A stretch of DNA of 64,000 nt from Natronosalvus vescus. GTDB lineage: Archaea; Halobacteriota; Halobacteria; Halobacteriales; Natrialbaceae. The stretch's first letter is position 1, and every line of letters starts with the position of its first letter. Location: NCBI RefSeq assembly GCF_023973145.1, contig NZ_CP099546.1:2728001-2792000 (forward strand), read 5' to 3'. Below the pieces are notes generated by a model. It saw nothing but the letters and a program-made list of their open reading frames with translations. It had not been told where the DNA came from and did no database searches. Below are positions 22,405 through 30,804 of the stretch, piece after piece. The position numbers and the translations under genes are program-made.

Positions 22405-22809
22405 ATGGCAAATTCGATGGCTGAACAACTTCAGCAGGACATGGTCTGTGAGGGATTGCTGGAGTGTATCCACGGGCTGAAACAACTCGATAAGGACTGC
22501 TACCGGGTGCTCGTCGAAAGCGAGGAGCCGTTGACCATCGACGAGGTCGCCGACGAAGTCGACCGGGAGCGCTCGACGGCGTATCGCTCGATCCAGCGCC
22601 TGCTCCAGAGCGGGTTCATCCAGAAAGAACAGATCAACTACGAACAGGGCGGGTACTATCACGTCTACCGGCCGACCGACCCGTCACAGATCGCCAACGA
22701 CATGCAGCGCATGCTCAACGACTGGTACGCGAAGATGGGCCAACTCATCCAGGAGTTCGAGGACAAGTATTCGGAAACTGCCGAGACGACCCCCATCGCC
22801 GAAAGCTAA
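22405..22809 (+). CDS. Winged-helix transcriptional regulator (TrmB-like)
   Basis: The 134-aa protein has a winged helix at about residues 25-80 (LTIDEVADEVDRERSTAYRSI, cited in part as EVADEVDRERSTAYRS) and a wing GGYYHVYRPTD. A C-terminal helix follows (MQRMLNDWYAKMGQLIQEFE, cited in part), suited to dimerisation. There is no sensor domain, so it probably responds by expression level or protein contacts. The upstream region is AT-rich (CCTTATAGCACTCC around 22370), giving a TATA element about 30 bases before the ATG. The M20 peptidase starts four bases after its stop, so they are probably co-transcribed. Confidence 0.82.
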   Translation: MANSMAEQLQQDMVCEGLLECIHGLKQLDKDCYRVLVESEEPLTIDEVADEVDRERSTAYRSIQRLLQSGFIQKEQINYEQGGYYHVYRPTDPSQIANDMQRMLNDWYAKMGQLIQEFEDKYSETAETTPIAES

Positions 22810-22813
22810 TCCC

Positions 22814-24055
22814 GTGTCGTCTCCAGACGCTGCTTTTCACCTCGAGTCCGCGGCCATCGCCGAGACCACGCTCGAACTGGTGGCCTTCGATACGACCAAC
22901 CCGCCCGGAGACACCCGCGAGATCGTTCGCTGGATCGAGTCGACGTTCGACGACCTCGGCCTTGAGTCAGAGCGGGTGACTGCCGACCCTGCGAAACCGA
23001 ATTTACTTGCGACGCTTCCCGGCGAGAGCGAGCGAACGCTGTTGCTCAGCGGCCACCTCGACACCGTACCGTACGACCTCGGTGGCTGGTCGTACGATCC
23101 GCTCGGCGAACGCGTCGGCGACCGGATCTACGGCCGGGGGACGACCGACATGAAAGGGGCGGTCGCGGCTATGGTACACGTCGCTCAAGCGTTCGTCGAG
23201 TCCAACACCCGGCCACCGGTCACGCTCGGCTTCGCATTCGTCAGCGACGAGGAGGTTGCCGGCGATGCAGGGCTCGAGGCCGTCCTCGAGGCTGGCCGCC
23301 TCGCCGTCGACGGTTGTGTGATCGGTGAGCCGACGGGATCGGTCGGCGCCCAGTCGGTGACCGTCGCCGACCGGGGCAGCATCTGGCTCACCCTCGAGGC
23401 GACCGGCGAGGCCGCCCACGGCTCCCGACCGATGTTGGGCGTGAACGCTATCGACCGGCTCTGGAACGCAATCGAGGTAATCAGAACGCGTCTCGAGGGT
23501 CGGTCGCTCTCGGTTCCCGACCCCGTCGAACCGATTATCGAGGAGTCAGTCGACTACTACGAACCCTCGATGGGTGCCGAAAACGCGCGGCTGCTGTTCG
23601 AACATCCCACCGTCAATCTCGGCACGATCGAGGGCGGCGAGACGGTCAACAGCGTTCCGCGCTTCGCACAAGCCCGCCTCGACATTCGGCTTACTGCAGG
23701 CGTCGAGACGCCAGCCGTCCTCGCGGCTATCCGCGAGTGGATCGACGACTGTGAGGGCGTCTCGATCGCCGCCGTCAGCTCGAGCGTCGGCACCTACGAG
23801 TCGCCCGACTCGCCACTGGTCGCCGCGACGGTCGACGTGGCGACCGACGTCCTCGAGGAGCCGGTGTATCGCCGGAGCGCCACCGGTGGTGGCGACGCCA
23901 AACGGCTCAGAAACGCGGGAATTCCGACTATCGAGTTCGCCGTCGGCACCGAAACGGTTCACGCCTGCGACGAGTACACGACGCTCGAGGCGCTCGAGAG
24001 AACCGCCGAAACCTACGCTCGGTTGCCGGCAGCGTTCGCCTCGCGTCTCGAGTGA
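22814..24055 (+). CDS. M20-family metallopeptidase/deacylase (ArgE/DapE-like)
   Basis: The 413-aa enzyme starts with GTG and shows the M20 di-zinc set: SGHLDTVPYD near residue 78 (His, Asp), GTTDMKGAVAAM near 112 (bridging Asp), SDEEVAGDAG near 143 (catalytic Glu pair), VIGEPTG near 170 and ETVHACDEYT near the end (His). The dimerisation lid lies in the middle (about 185-300). Members cleave N-acyl groups or dipeptides, for example N-acetylornithine or succinyl-diaminopimelate; the substrate is not determinable. It follows a TrmB-like regulator gene by four bases. Confidence 0.9.
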   Translation: MSSPDAAFHLESAAIAETTLELVAFDTTNPPGDTREIVRWIESTFDDLGLESERVTADPAKPNLLATLPGESERTLLLSGHLDTVPYDLGGWSYDPLGERVGDRIYGRGTTDMKGAVAAMVHVAQAFVESNTRPPVTLGFAFVSDEEVAGDAGLEAVLEAGRLAVDGCVIGEPTGSVGAQSVTVADRGSIWLTLEATGEAAHGSRPMLGVNAIDRLWNAIEVIRTRLEGRSLSVPDPVEPIIEESVDYYEPSMGAENARLLFEHPTVNLGTIEGGETVNSVPRFAQARLDIRLTAGVETPAVLAAIREWIDDCEGVSIAAVSSSVGTYESPDSPLVAATVDVATDVLEEPVYRRSATGGGDAKRLRNAGIPTIEFAVGTETVHACDEYTTLEALERTAETYARLPAAFASRLE

Positions 24056-24098
24056 ACGGTGTGCAATGGTGTGTAAAACCGATTTTCGCCGTCCACCC

Positions 24099-25205
24099 CT
24101 ACAACGCCTCGAGCAGCGCGTCGATGTCGTCTCTGGTGTTGAACGCGTGCACTGACACCCTGACCGCCTCCGGGTACGGCAGCGATCTGACGACGACGTC
24201 CTGGTCGGCGAGTCGTTCGACGGTCTCCACTGGGTCGTTGACGTCGATCGTGACGAGGCCGGATTCGAACGATCGCGGGCTGAGCAAGGCGCTCTCGTCG
24301 ATCCCGTCTTTCAGGTACGCTGTGAGTTCCGCGATCCGGGATTCGATGGCGTCCGTACCGAGTTCGTGGTGGAGGTCGATGGCGGCCTCGAGCCCGGCGA
24401 AGGGTGCCGGACTGGTCGTTCCGACCTCGAACCGTCCCGCGCCGGGGGCGTACTCGTAGTCTGCGGCGTAGGCCTCGACGACGCTTCGGAAGCCGATTTC
24501 GTGGGGGATGCAATCGTGCTCGAGCCCCTCCCGAACGTAGAGGAAGCCGGCGCCGAACGGCCCGAGGAGCCACTTGTGGCCGGCTCCGACGACAAAGTCC
24601 GCGCCCCATTCTGTGACGTCGACGGCGACCTGACCCGGCGACTGGACGGCGTCGACGAGTACCAGTGCGTTAGCATCGTGGGCGACGTCGACGATCTCGC
24701 TGATCGGTACCTGGGTGCCGTGTGTCCAGGTAATCGAACTTACGACCAACAGCGTCGCGTCCTCGGCGACGGCTTTGACGGCCTCGAGATCCACGCGGCC
24801 GCGATCGGTTTCGAGGACGCGGACGTTGATTCCCCGCGTGTCCGCGAGTAGTTGCCACGGCAGGATGCCGGCTGGGTGCTCGAGATCGGTTCGAACGACG
24901 ACGTCGTCCTCGTCCCACTCGAGGGCGCCGGCGACGCGGTTGATACCGTCGGTCGTGCTCTGGGTGAGCGCGATTTCAGACTCTTTTGCGCCGAGCAACT
25001 CGGCCACGGTGGCTTTGGTGGCGTCGTACTGGCTGCCGACGGCCTGGTACATGCCCTCGGCCATCGGGGCGTCGTACTCGTGATGTTCGAGGGAGGCAGT
25101 TGCCGCGTCGACGACCTGCCGTGGGCTCGGCCCACCGGCACCGGTGTTGAGGTAGATGCCGTGATCGAGAGCGGGAATCCGCGTTCGAAGTATGTCGAAG
25201 TCCAT
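24099..25205 (-). CDS. Class V aminotransferase-fold PLP enzyme
   Basis: The 368-aa protein has the class V aminotransferase/cysteine desulfurase fold. It starts with YLNTGAGGPSPRQVVDA, and STTDGINRV binds the PLP phosphate near 84. VLVDAVQSPGQVAVDV carries the conserved Asp, and GAGHKWLLGPFGAGFLYV contains the Schiff-base lysine near 206. No active-site Cys loop typical of desulfurases is evident, so an isopenicillin-epimerase-like or aminotransferase role is more likely. It is convergent with the M20 gene. Substrate unknown. Confidence 0.87.
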   Translation of the reverse strand: MDFDILRTRIPALDHGIYLNTGAGGPSPRQVVDAATASLEHHEYDAPMAEGMYQAVGSQYDATKATVAELLGAKESEIALTQSTTDGINRVAGALEWDEDDVVVRTDLEHPAGILPWQLLADTRGINVRVLETDRGRVDLEAVKAVAEDATLLVVSSITWTHGTQVPISEIVDVAHDANALVLVDAVQSPGQVAVDVTEWGADFVVGAGHKWLLGPFGAGFLYVREGLEHDCIPHEIGFRSVVEAYAADYEYAPGAGRFEVGTTSPAPFAGLEAAIDLHHELGTDAIESRIAELTAYLKDGIDESALLSPRSFESGLVTIDVNDPVETVERLADQDVVVRSLPYPEAVRVSVHAFNTRDDIDALLEAL

Positions 25206-25255
25206 TGTGGTGTACTCTCTGAGTGGATGATTATGAATGGTGGTTCCGCGGCCGT

Positions 25256-25846
25256 TTAGACGCCGGGGATCGGCGCGAGCGTGATGCCGTACATCGCGGC
25301 GATCGTGATCCCGATGACGCCGACGACGACCGGCGGCCAGATGCGGGTGCTCGAGATGGTCGGCGCGCTGTGGCCGCCACCGAGGTACTTCACGATGACC
25401 TCGATCGTAAACAGGCTCGTCGTCGCGGCCGCCGAGAGCATACAGAACGGACAGATCGCGCCGATAACGCCCAGCTGGAGGTAGACGAAGTACGCCGACG
25501 CACCGAGGCCACCCAGCGTGATCAGGAAGATCCCGCGCTCGAGCAGTTCGTGTTTAGTCTCGAGCCAGAGACCGCCCATGACGATCATCGTTACGTAGTA
25601 GCCGGCGCCGAGGAGGGCGAGCGGGATCGGGCCGACGTACGCCCACGCGCTGGTGATGACGGCCATGCTGCCTTCGGGTTCGATGCCGGTCGGGAGCGGG
25701 AGCGCCCAGAAGTGGACGGCAGTGAGGAAGATGCTGGCGCCCCAACCGATGATCGCGATGCCCAGGAACGCGCCCAGGAGTTTGTTCACGTACGGCTGTC
25801 CGGTATAGGATTGCGTCGCAGTGCTTGTCGAAACGGTATCGCTCAT
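25256..25846 (-). CDS. VKOR-family membrane protein
   Basis: The 196-aa integral membrane protein has four to five helices and the VKOR signature ICPFCMLSAAATT near residue 129, where the CxxC would react with a quinone or partner thiol. The two extra loop cysteines of bacterial VKORs, normally before the second helix, are missing: the N-terminal half has no Cys. That suggests a different electron partner. A second oddity is its lack of a fused thioredoxin domain. TATA-like CTTAAG at 25874-25879 lies about 30 bases upstream. It may reoxidise exported DsbA-like proteins such as the one at 10135. Confidence 0.87.
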   Translation of the reverse strand: MSDTVSTSTATQSYTGQPYVNKLLGAFLGIAIIGWGASIFLTAVHFWALPLPTGIEPEGSMAVITSAWAYVGPIPLALLGAGYYVTMIVMGGLWLETKHELLERGIFLITLGGLGASAYFVYLQLGVIGAICPFCMLSAAATTSLFTIEVIVKYLGGGHSAPTISSTRIWPPVVVGVIGITIAAMYGITLAPIPGV

Positions 25847-25873
25847 TGTATCTGGATCTCTCTTCCGTTTCAC

Positions 25874-25879
25874 CTTAAG
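25874..25879 (-). promoter_or_regulatory. TATA-like element of the VKOR gene
   Basis: CTTAAG lies 28-33 bases before the ATG at 25846. Confidence 0.5.
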
Positions 25880-26118
25880 TCTTTGCACGAACGTTACAAT
25901 ACCACACAATACTAAATGCTATTGGCTCGACGACTAGTATCACGAGCATATACACTAAACGGTTAAACTCGGCGCTTTATTCCCGGTTGTACGATGCGAG
26001 CAGTGCTATGTAAATTTTAGCTCAGGACTCCAATTGTGGTGTTATAACAATATTATCGCTTCGAATTCGATACGGCGGATCAACCACGGTGATGCTCACA
26101 TCGGGTCGCCGACGGTGA

Positions 26119-27144
26119 TCAGTCGCTCGAGTTGGCCATCGGCGTGACGGGTTCGATGACGGGATCGGTGGTCTCGAGCCAGTCCTCGGCGTCGAGGGCG
26201 GCCATACTGCCTGTCCCGGCCGCGGTAATCGCCTGCCGATAGTCGGGATCCATCACGTCGCCGGCACCGAAGACGCCCTCGACGGCCGTCTCGGTCGTCA
26301 TCCCGTCTCGCGTCACGAGGTAGCCCTCGTCGTCGAGATCGACCGACGTTGCCTCGAGGAAATTCGTGTTCGGGACGTGGCCGACACCGTAGAAGACCCC
26401 GCCGACCTCGACGTCTTCGTGCGTGACGTCCTCGTCGAGTTTGGCCGTCGGGTGTCCGTCGGGGTGACTGACGAGCGTCGCACCCGTCACGCCGGTCTCC
26501 TGAGAGCCGTGGATCTCGAGCAGTTCGGTGTTCCACCGAAATTCGATCGAGTCGTGCTCGAGGGCACGTCGGGACATGATGTCCGAGGCCCGGAGTTCGT
26601 CCCGGCGGTGGACGACCGTGACGCTGTCGGCGAACTTCGCGAGGAAGAGCGCCTCCTCCATCGCACTGTCGCCGCCGCCAATGACGAGGACGTCGTCGCC
26701 GCGATGGAACGCGCCGTCACACGTCGCACACGTCGACAGTCCGTACCCCATCAGTTCGTCTTCGTTCTCGGCACCAACCCAGCGTGCGCTCGCGCCGGTA
26801 GCGACGATCAGCGACCGCGTTCGGACGGTGTCGCCGGTCGAAAGCTCGAGTTCGAATGGGCGCTCCTCGAGGTCGGTCCCCTCGACGGTGCCGTGGGTGA
26901 ACTCGGCGCCGAATCGACTGGCCTGTGCTTTGCCCTGCTGGATCAGCTCCATCCCGCCGACGCCCTCGGGGAAGCCGAGGTAGTTCTCGACCTCCGTGGT
27001 GAGCGTCAGCTGGCCGCCGGGTTCCGGTCCCTCGAGGACGAGGGGCTCGAGGTCGGCGCGGGCGGCGTAGACGGCCGCCGAGAGACCCGCCACGCCGGAG
27101 CCGACGATGACGATCTCGTGGACGTCGTCTCGTGTGTCGCTCAT
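26119..27144 (-). CDS. trxB: Thioredoxin-disulfide reductase
   Basis: The 341-aa flavoenzyme has an FAD-binding GSGVAGLSAAVYAARA (residues 15-30), the redox motif CATCDGAFHRG near 137-147, a second Rossmann motif VIGGGDSAMEEALFLAKF for NAD(P)H, and the C-terminal FAD motif GVFGAGDVMDPDYRQ. It passes electrons from NAD(P)H to thioredoxin in the cytoplasm. Its ATG overlaps the stop of the thioredoxin gene (ATGA), so the two are one operon expressed from the TATA box before trxA. Confidence 0.95.
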   Translation of the reverse strand: MSDTRDDVHEIVIVGSGVAGLSAAVYAARADLEPLVLEGPEPGGQLTLTTEVENYLGFPEGVGGMELIQQGKAQASRFGAEFTHGTVEGTDLEERPFELELSTGDTVRTRSLIVATGASARWVGAENEDELMGYGLSTCATCDGAFHRGDDVLVIGGGDSAMEEALFLAKFADSVTVVHRRDELRASDIMSRRALEHDSIEFRWNTELLEIHGSQETGVTGATLVSHPDGHPTAKLDEDVTHEDVEVGGVFYGVGHVPNTNFLEATSVDLDDEGYLVTRDGMTTETAVEGVFGAGDVMDPDYRQAITAAGTGSMAALDAEDWLETTDPVIEPVTPMANSSD

Positions 27145-27503
27145 TCGCTCGTGTAACCCTCGATCAGTGTCCGCAGCTGTGGTTCGGGCAGGACGCCGAC
27201 GTGCTGTTCGACCTGTTCGCCATTGGCGAAGACGACCATCGTCGGCACGCCGCGCACGCCGAACTCGGCGGCGAGTGGCTGGTGCTGGTCGACGTCGACC
27301 TTGGCGATGACGGCGTCTGTCTCGTCAGCGAGCCCCTCGAGGACGGGGTCGAGCATCTTACACGGGCCACACCAGGTGGCGAAGAAGTCCACGAGGACGA
27401 CCTCGTGGTCACTCACGACGTCCTGGAGGTGCGCGCCGCCGTCGATATAGACGGGTTCGTCAGTCGACTGTACCGGTGATCCGCTGTGTGCATCTGTTGC
27501 CAT
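27141..27503 (-). CDS. trxA: Thioredoxin
   Basis: The 120-aa protein has the canonical FFATWCGPCKMLDPVLE motif (Cys pair near residues 46-49), the VDVDQHQPLAAEFGV strand and RGVPTMVVFANG with the cis-proline. There is no signal peptide, so it works in the cytoplasm. The N-terminus has a short polar extension of about 20 residues. TTTAAA lies about 26-31 bases before the ATG, matching a leaderless message. It is coupled to trxB. Confidence 0.93.
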   Translation of the reverse strand: MATDAHSGSPVQSTDEPVYIDGGAHLQDVVSDHEVVLVDFFATWCGPCKMLDPVLEGLADETDAVIAKVDVDQHQPLAAEFGVRGVPTMVVFANGEQVEQHVGVLPEPQLRTLIEGYTSE

Positions 27504-27528
27504 CACGACCTCGTATGGGTCGAGACCG

Positions 27529-27534
27529 TTTAAA
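27529..27534 (-). promoter_or_regulatory. TATA box of the trxA-trxB operon
   Basis: TTTAAA is centred about 28 bases before the ATG at 27503. The 200 bp upstream to the ABC gene are AT-rich and hold no gene. Confidence 0.55.
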
Positions 27535-27760
27535 GGTTTGCATAGTATTTACAATATTGAACAACTGGAATTGCCTGCCGAAGGCCATAAAATACGAATG
27601 TTCGCACAATGGGCGTTGTGCTGGTGTCCAGAAGATCTCTCTCAAACATTGGTATCGTATACTTTGTGCAATACACTGGAACCGTGGCGTGTGTGGGGGA
27701 ATACCAACTCAACACCCCACGCACCCATACACACAAATGGATCGACACGAACCCTACCGT

Positions 27761-28684
27761 ATGGTCGCAATCGAACTCGAGGGGCTCACCAAGGACTACG
27801 GCTCGGTGCTCGGTGCCGATTCGTTAACGTTCGATGTCGAGCGTGGGGAAATCTTTGGCTTTCTCGGCCCGAACGGTGCCGGGAAGACGACGACGATTCG
27901 AATGCTTCTGGGATTTATCTCGCCGACTGCCGGTTCCGCCCGGATACTCGGCCACGATATCCGCGATCGGAAAGCGTTGCTCGAGGCCAAACGGAACATC
28001 GGCTACCTCTCGGACGACCCCGGCTTCGACGAACAGGCGACCGGCACTGAGATCCTCGACCTCCACGCGGCGGTCAAAGGCGACGAACGCCGCGAGGAGC
28101 TCCTCGAACTGTTCGACCCGCCGCTCGAGCGCAAGATTCGGGAGTACTCCAGGGGCAACATCCAGAAACTGGGGCTCGTCACGACGTTCATGCACGAGCC
28201 GGAGCTGGTGATCCTCGACGAACCCACGAGCGGGCTCGATCCGCTGATGAAACAGCGGTTCGCTGACTTCCTCCGGGCGGAACAACAACGCGATGTGACG
28301 GTCTTTTTCTCCTCGCACATTCTGAGCGAGGTGCGCCGCCTCTGTGATCGGGTCGCCATCATCCGTGACGGACGGCTCACGACGATCGATCCGATCGACG
28401 CCTTGCTCACCCGCAGCGGCAAATCGATCCGCATCCACAGCGCCGATCCGATTCCGACGACTGCGCTCGACCTCGAGGGCGTCCACGACCTCGAGGTGGG
28501 CATCAGCGAGTCATCCGAGGCACGCGAAGCCGACGTGTTCACCGAATGTGCGTTCACGTTTACCGGCGACATCAACCACCTGCTCGGTCGCGTGTCGGGG
28601 TACGACCTGCTCGATCTCTCCATCGAGGAAGCTCCGCTCGAGGACGTGTTTATGCGGTTTTACGGGGGTGACGACGATGTTTGA
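27761..28684 (+). CDS. ABC transporter ATP-binding protein
   Basis: The 307-aa ATPase has Walker A GPNGAGKTTT near residue 40, signature YSRGNIQKLGL near 130, Walker B LVILDEPTSGLDPL near 150 and the H-loop SSHILSEVRRLCDR near 187. A C-terminal domain of about 100 residues is typical for DrrA/CcmA-type exporters and for lantibiotic or Cu-processing ABC-2 systems. The ATG at 27761 is preferred; an ATG 24 bases upstream would add eight residues. Its stop overlaps the permease gene by eight bases. The cargo is unknown. Confidence 0.93.
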   Translation: MVAIELEGLTKDYGSVLGADSLTFDVERGEIFGFLGPNGAGKTTTIRMLLGFISPTAGSARILGHDIRDRKALLEAKRNIGYLSDDPGFDEQATGTEILDLHAAVKGDERREELLELFDPPLERKIREYSRGNIQKLGLVTTFMHEPELVILDEPTSGLDPLMKQRFADFLRAEQQRDVTVFFSSHILSEVRRLCDRVAIIRDGRLTTIDPIDALLTRSGKSIRIHSADPIPTTALDLEGVHDLEVGISESSEAREADVFTECAFTFTGDINHLLGRVSGYDLLDLSIEEAPLEDVFMRFYGGDDDV

Positions 28685-29462
28685 GTTCTTCCGCTACGAC
28701 GCGCGCAAACGGATCCGTGGGAGCGTCTACATGATCCTCGGACTCAGCCTGCTCGTGGCGATGATCTTCTGGGTGTACCCTTCCTTCCGGGATTCGTTCC
28801 AGGAGGACGAACTGCTCGAGGCGTATCCGGAGCAGATGCTACAGTTGTTCGACATCCAGACGATGGCATCGCTCGAAGGCTTTCTCGCGTTCGAGGTCTA
28901 CGTCTTCGGCTGGATCATCCTACTCGGCCTCTATTTCGCGTACAGCGCGTCAGGGCTCATCGCCGACGACGTCGATCGTGGCCGGATGGACACGACGCTG
29001 GCGATGCCGGTGTCTCGTCCACGGCTGCTGGCCGAGAAGTTCGCCGCGATTGGCGTCCCGATCGTCACGATCAACCTCGTGATGCCAGTGGTCGTTCTGG
29101 TCGGGGCCTGGCTGATCGACGAATCTCTCGCTGTCGCCGACATCTTCGCCATCCACCTGTTGTCGATTCCGTACCTGTTCGCTTGTGCCGGAATCGGGCT
29201 GGTCTGTTCGGTCGTGTTCAATCGGGCGACGATCGCGCAGCGGGTCGCCCTCGCAACGGTCTTCGGGCTATTCATGCTCGAATCCTTGCTCGAGGGGACG
29301 GACTACGAATTCGTTGGCGCGATCGCCCCGATGCGCTACTTCGATCCGAACGAGATCCTCCTCGAGAGCAGCTACGACCTCGTCGGTGCTGGCGTCATGA
29401 TTGCGATGACGCTCGTCTTCGTCGGCGTCAGTCAGTTCTGGTTCGTTCGAAAGGATATTTGA
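28677..29462 (+). CDS. ABC-2 type transporter permease
   Basis: The 261-aa membrane protein has about six helices, starting at residues 15-35 after the amphipathic FEFFRYDARKRIRGS. The central DDVDRGRMDTTLAMPVSRPRLL segment (cited in part as DRGRMDTTLAMPVSRPRLL) is the conserved cytoplasmic element of ABC-2 permeases. The ATG overlaps the end of the ATPase gene, so the two form one exporter. A winged-helix regulator gene lies convergently downstream. Confidence 0.9.
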   Translation: MFEFFRYDARKRIRGSVYMILGLSLLVAMIFWVYPSFRDSFQEDELLEAYPEQMLQLFDIQTMASLEGFLAFEVYVFGWIILLGLYFAYSASGLIADDVDRGRMDTTLAMPVSRPRLLAEKFAAIGVPIVTINLVMPVVVLVGAWLIDESLAVADIFAIHLLSIPYLFACAGIGLVCSVVFNRATIAQRVALATVFGLFMLESLLEGTDYEFVGAIAPMRYFDPNEILLESSYDLVGAGVMIAMTLVFVGVSQFWFVRKDI

Positions 29463-29546
29463 GGGGTATCCGATTTGCGTGAATGAAACGAGGGAACGAA
29501 AACGACGAGAGCGACGAGAGCTACGAGAGCAGGAACAAACGGAGAC

Positions 29547-29918
29547 TCAGGCGCTCAGACAGTGTGAGAGTTCGAGTTCGACGCCTGCGTCTGGCGTCAC
29601 CGAGATTTTGACGTCGTCGATGGAGTGGCCGTACTCGCTCGTGTGCTTCCCGGAGCGACGAATCCGCAGTTGTTCTTCGACCAGGGACGCCTCGGTGAGC
29701 AACTCGACCTTTCTGTAGGTCGTCGACAGCGGCACGTCACAGCGTTCCGAGAGTTCAGACGCGGAGAGAAACGCGTCGGTGTTGCGGAGTTCCTCGAGAA
29801 TCGTCCGGCAGTCGCCGTCGTTGAGTGCGTTCAACACGGTGGTGATATCTTCTTCGCCGGAGACGGTGATTTCGCCGTTCGTCAATCCATTGTGACCGTA
29901 CTGGCTGGTTGCTGCCAT
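29547..29918 (-). CDS. Winged-helix transcriptional regulator
   Basis: The 123-aa regulator has a winged helix (about residues 35-95: ASELSERCDVPLSTTYRKVE) and a short beta C-terminus that ends in ELELSHCLSA, resembling the regulator at 4808. I chose the ATG at 29918 because AGTATAGC lies about 30-37 bases upstream; an ATG at 29933 would add five residues. An inverted repeat (29970-29984) and a stronger TATA element (TATATAAAC, 29989-29997) lie further upstream, so two promoters or a leadered form are possible. It may control the neighbouring ABC exporter. Confidence 0.75.
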   Translation of the reverse strand: MAATSQYGHNGLTNGEITVSGEEDITTVLNALNDGDCRTILEELRNTDAFLSASELSERCDVPLSTTYRKVELLTEASLVEEQLRIRRSGKHTSEYGHSIDDVKISVTPDAGVELELSHCLSA

Positions 29919-29969
29919 CGGCGATTGGCTCATACACTATGGTGGGGGCTATACTGCCTCCAGTGTACA

Positions 29970-29984
29970 CCACCGATATGGTGG
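29970..29984. promoter_or_regulatory. Inverted repeat in the regulator promoter
   Basis: CCACC-GATAT-GGTGG lies directly next to the TATA-like TTTATATAC (29990-29998). Placement suggests autoregulation of the winged-helix gene. Confidence 0.45.
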
Positions 29985-29998
29985 GTTGTTTATATACC

Positions 29999-30495
29999 CC
30001 CGGTGTGCCGGGTGACAACCGATCCGATCTGAAACGCGATTTGACACTAACTCGGTGCCGTGTGACCTGGTCGCGCACTGTGTCCACGGACTGCGGTCCG
30101 GTCAGTGGCGTCATCGTTGTGAGTCGGGGTGAGTCGTCGCCTGTGTAGGATACCTCGGCCTACTGCGAGCACTACCCTGCGACGGATCCCGGCCTCGAGG
30201 AGCCACACTCTTGAGACGCACCTCGAGGGAACGAAGCGCCCCGGGAGAACGCAATGATGAATCCGACGGTGTGACCACGACGACTTCGGCTCGAGAGCTG
30301 TGTACTCGCCAGCCCGTTCGATCAGCTACTATCCTCGACAGCCACAGATCACACGGGCCTCACAACAGTTCCCGTACGGCTACAGCAGCTTTCGCACGGC
30401 CGCGCCAACGATCCCAGCAAGAGCTCACGGCGTGAAAATGAAAAATCGCAATCGATCGTCGAGATCAGTGACTCGAATCGAGAGGGGTCGTCCCC
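29999..30495. other. Region without a recognised gene
   Basis: About 500 bases between the winged-helix gene's promoter and the end of rpsJ contain short frames with no protein-like pattern and no tRNA fold that I can see. GC is near the average. It may include the 3' untranslated region of the tuf-rpsJ transcript. Confidence 0.5.
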
Positions 30496-30804
30496 TTAGT
30501 CCTCGAGGACGATCTCGATCGAGACGTCGTTTGGCACCTGGATGCGCATGAGCTGTCGGAGTGCGCGTTCGTCGGCGTCCAGATCGATCAGGCGCTTGTG
30601 GACGCGCATCTCCCAGTGCTCCCACGTGGCGGTGCCTTCGCCGTCAGGTGACTTTCGCGCTGGCACCTCGAGCGTCTTCGTCGGCAGCGGAATCGGACCG
30701 CTGAGGTTGACGCCGGTGTTGTTCGCAATCTCGCGGACGTCCGCACAGATGTCGTCCAGATCGCCTGGGTTGGTGCCCGCGAGTCGAACGCGTGCCTGCT
30801 GCAT
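30496..30804 (-). CDS. rpsJ: 30S ribosomal protein S10
   Basis: The 102-aa protein has the S10 features [17 protein letters not shown] at the N-terminus, [21 protein letters not shown] in the middle (cited in part as [18 protein letters not shown]) and [13 protein letters not shown] in the conserved loop. It is a component of the small ribosomal subunit head and sits directly after EF-1alpha with a four-base overlap (ATAA), the standard archaeal arrangement. Confidence 0.97.
   Translation of the reverse strand: MQQARVRLAGTNPGDLDDICADVREIANNTGVNLSGPIPLPTKTLEVPARKSPDGEGTATWEHWEMRVHKRLIDLDADERALRQLMRIQVPNDVSIEIVLED

Noticed and set aside
30211-30551. Short overlapping frames in the 30.0-30.5 kb gap
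   Set aside because: Arg/Ser-rich, no promoter or conserved pattern; treated as non-coding.
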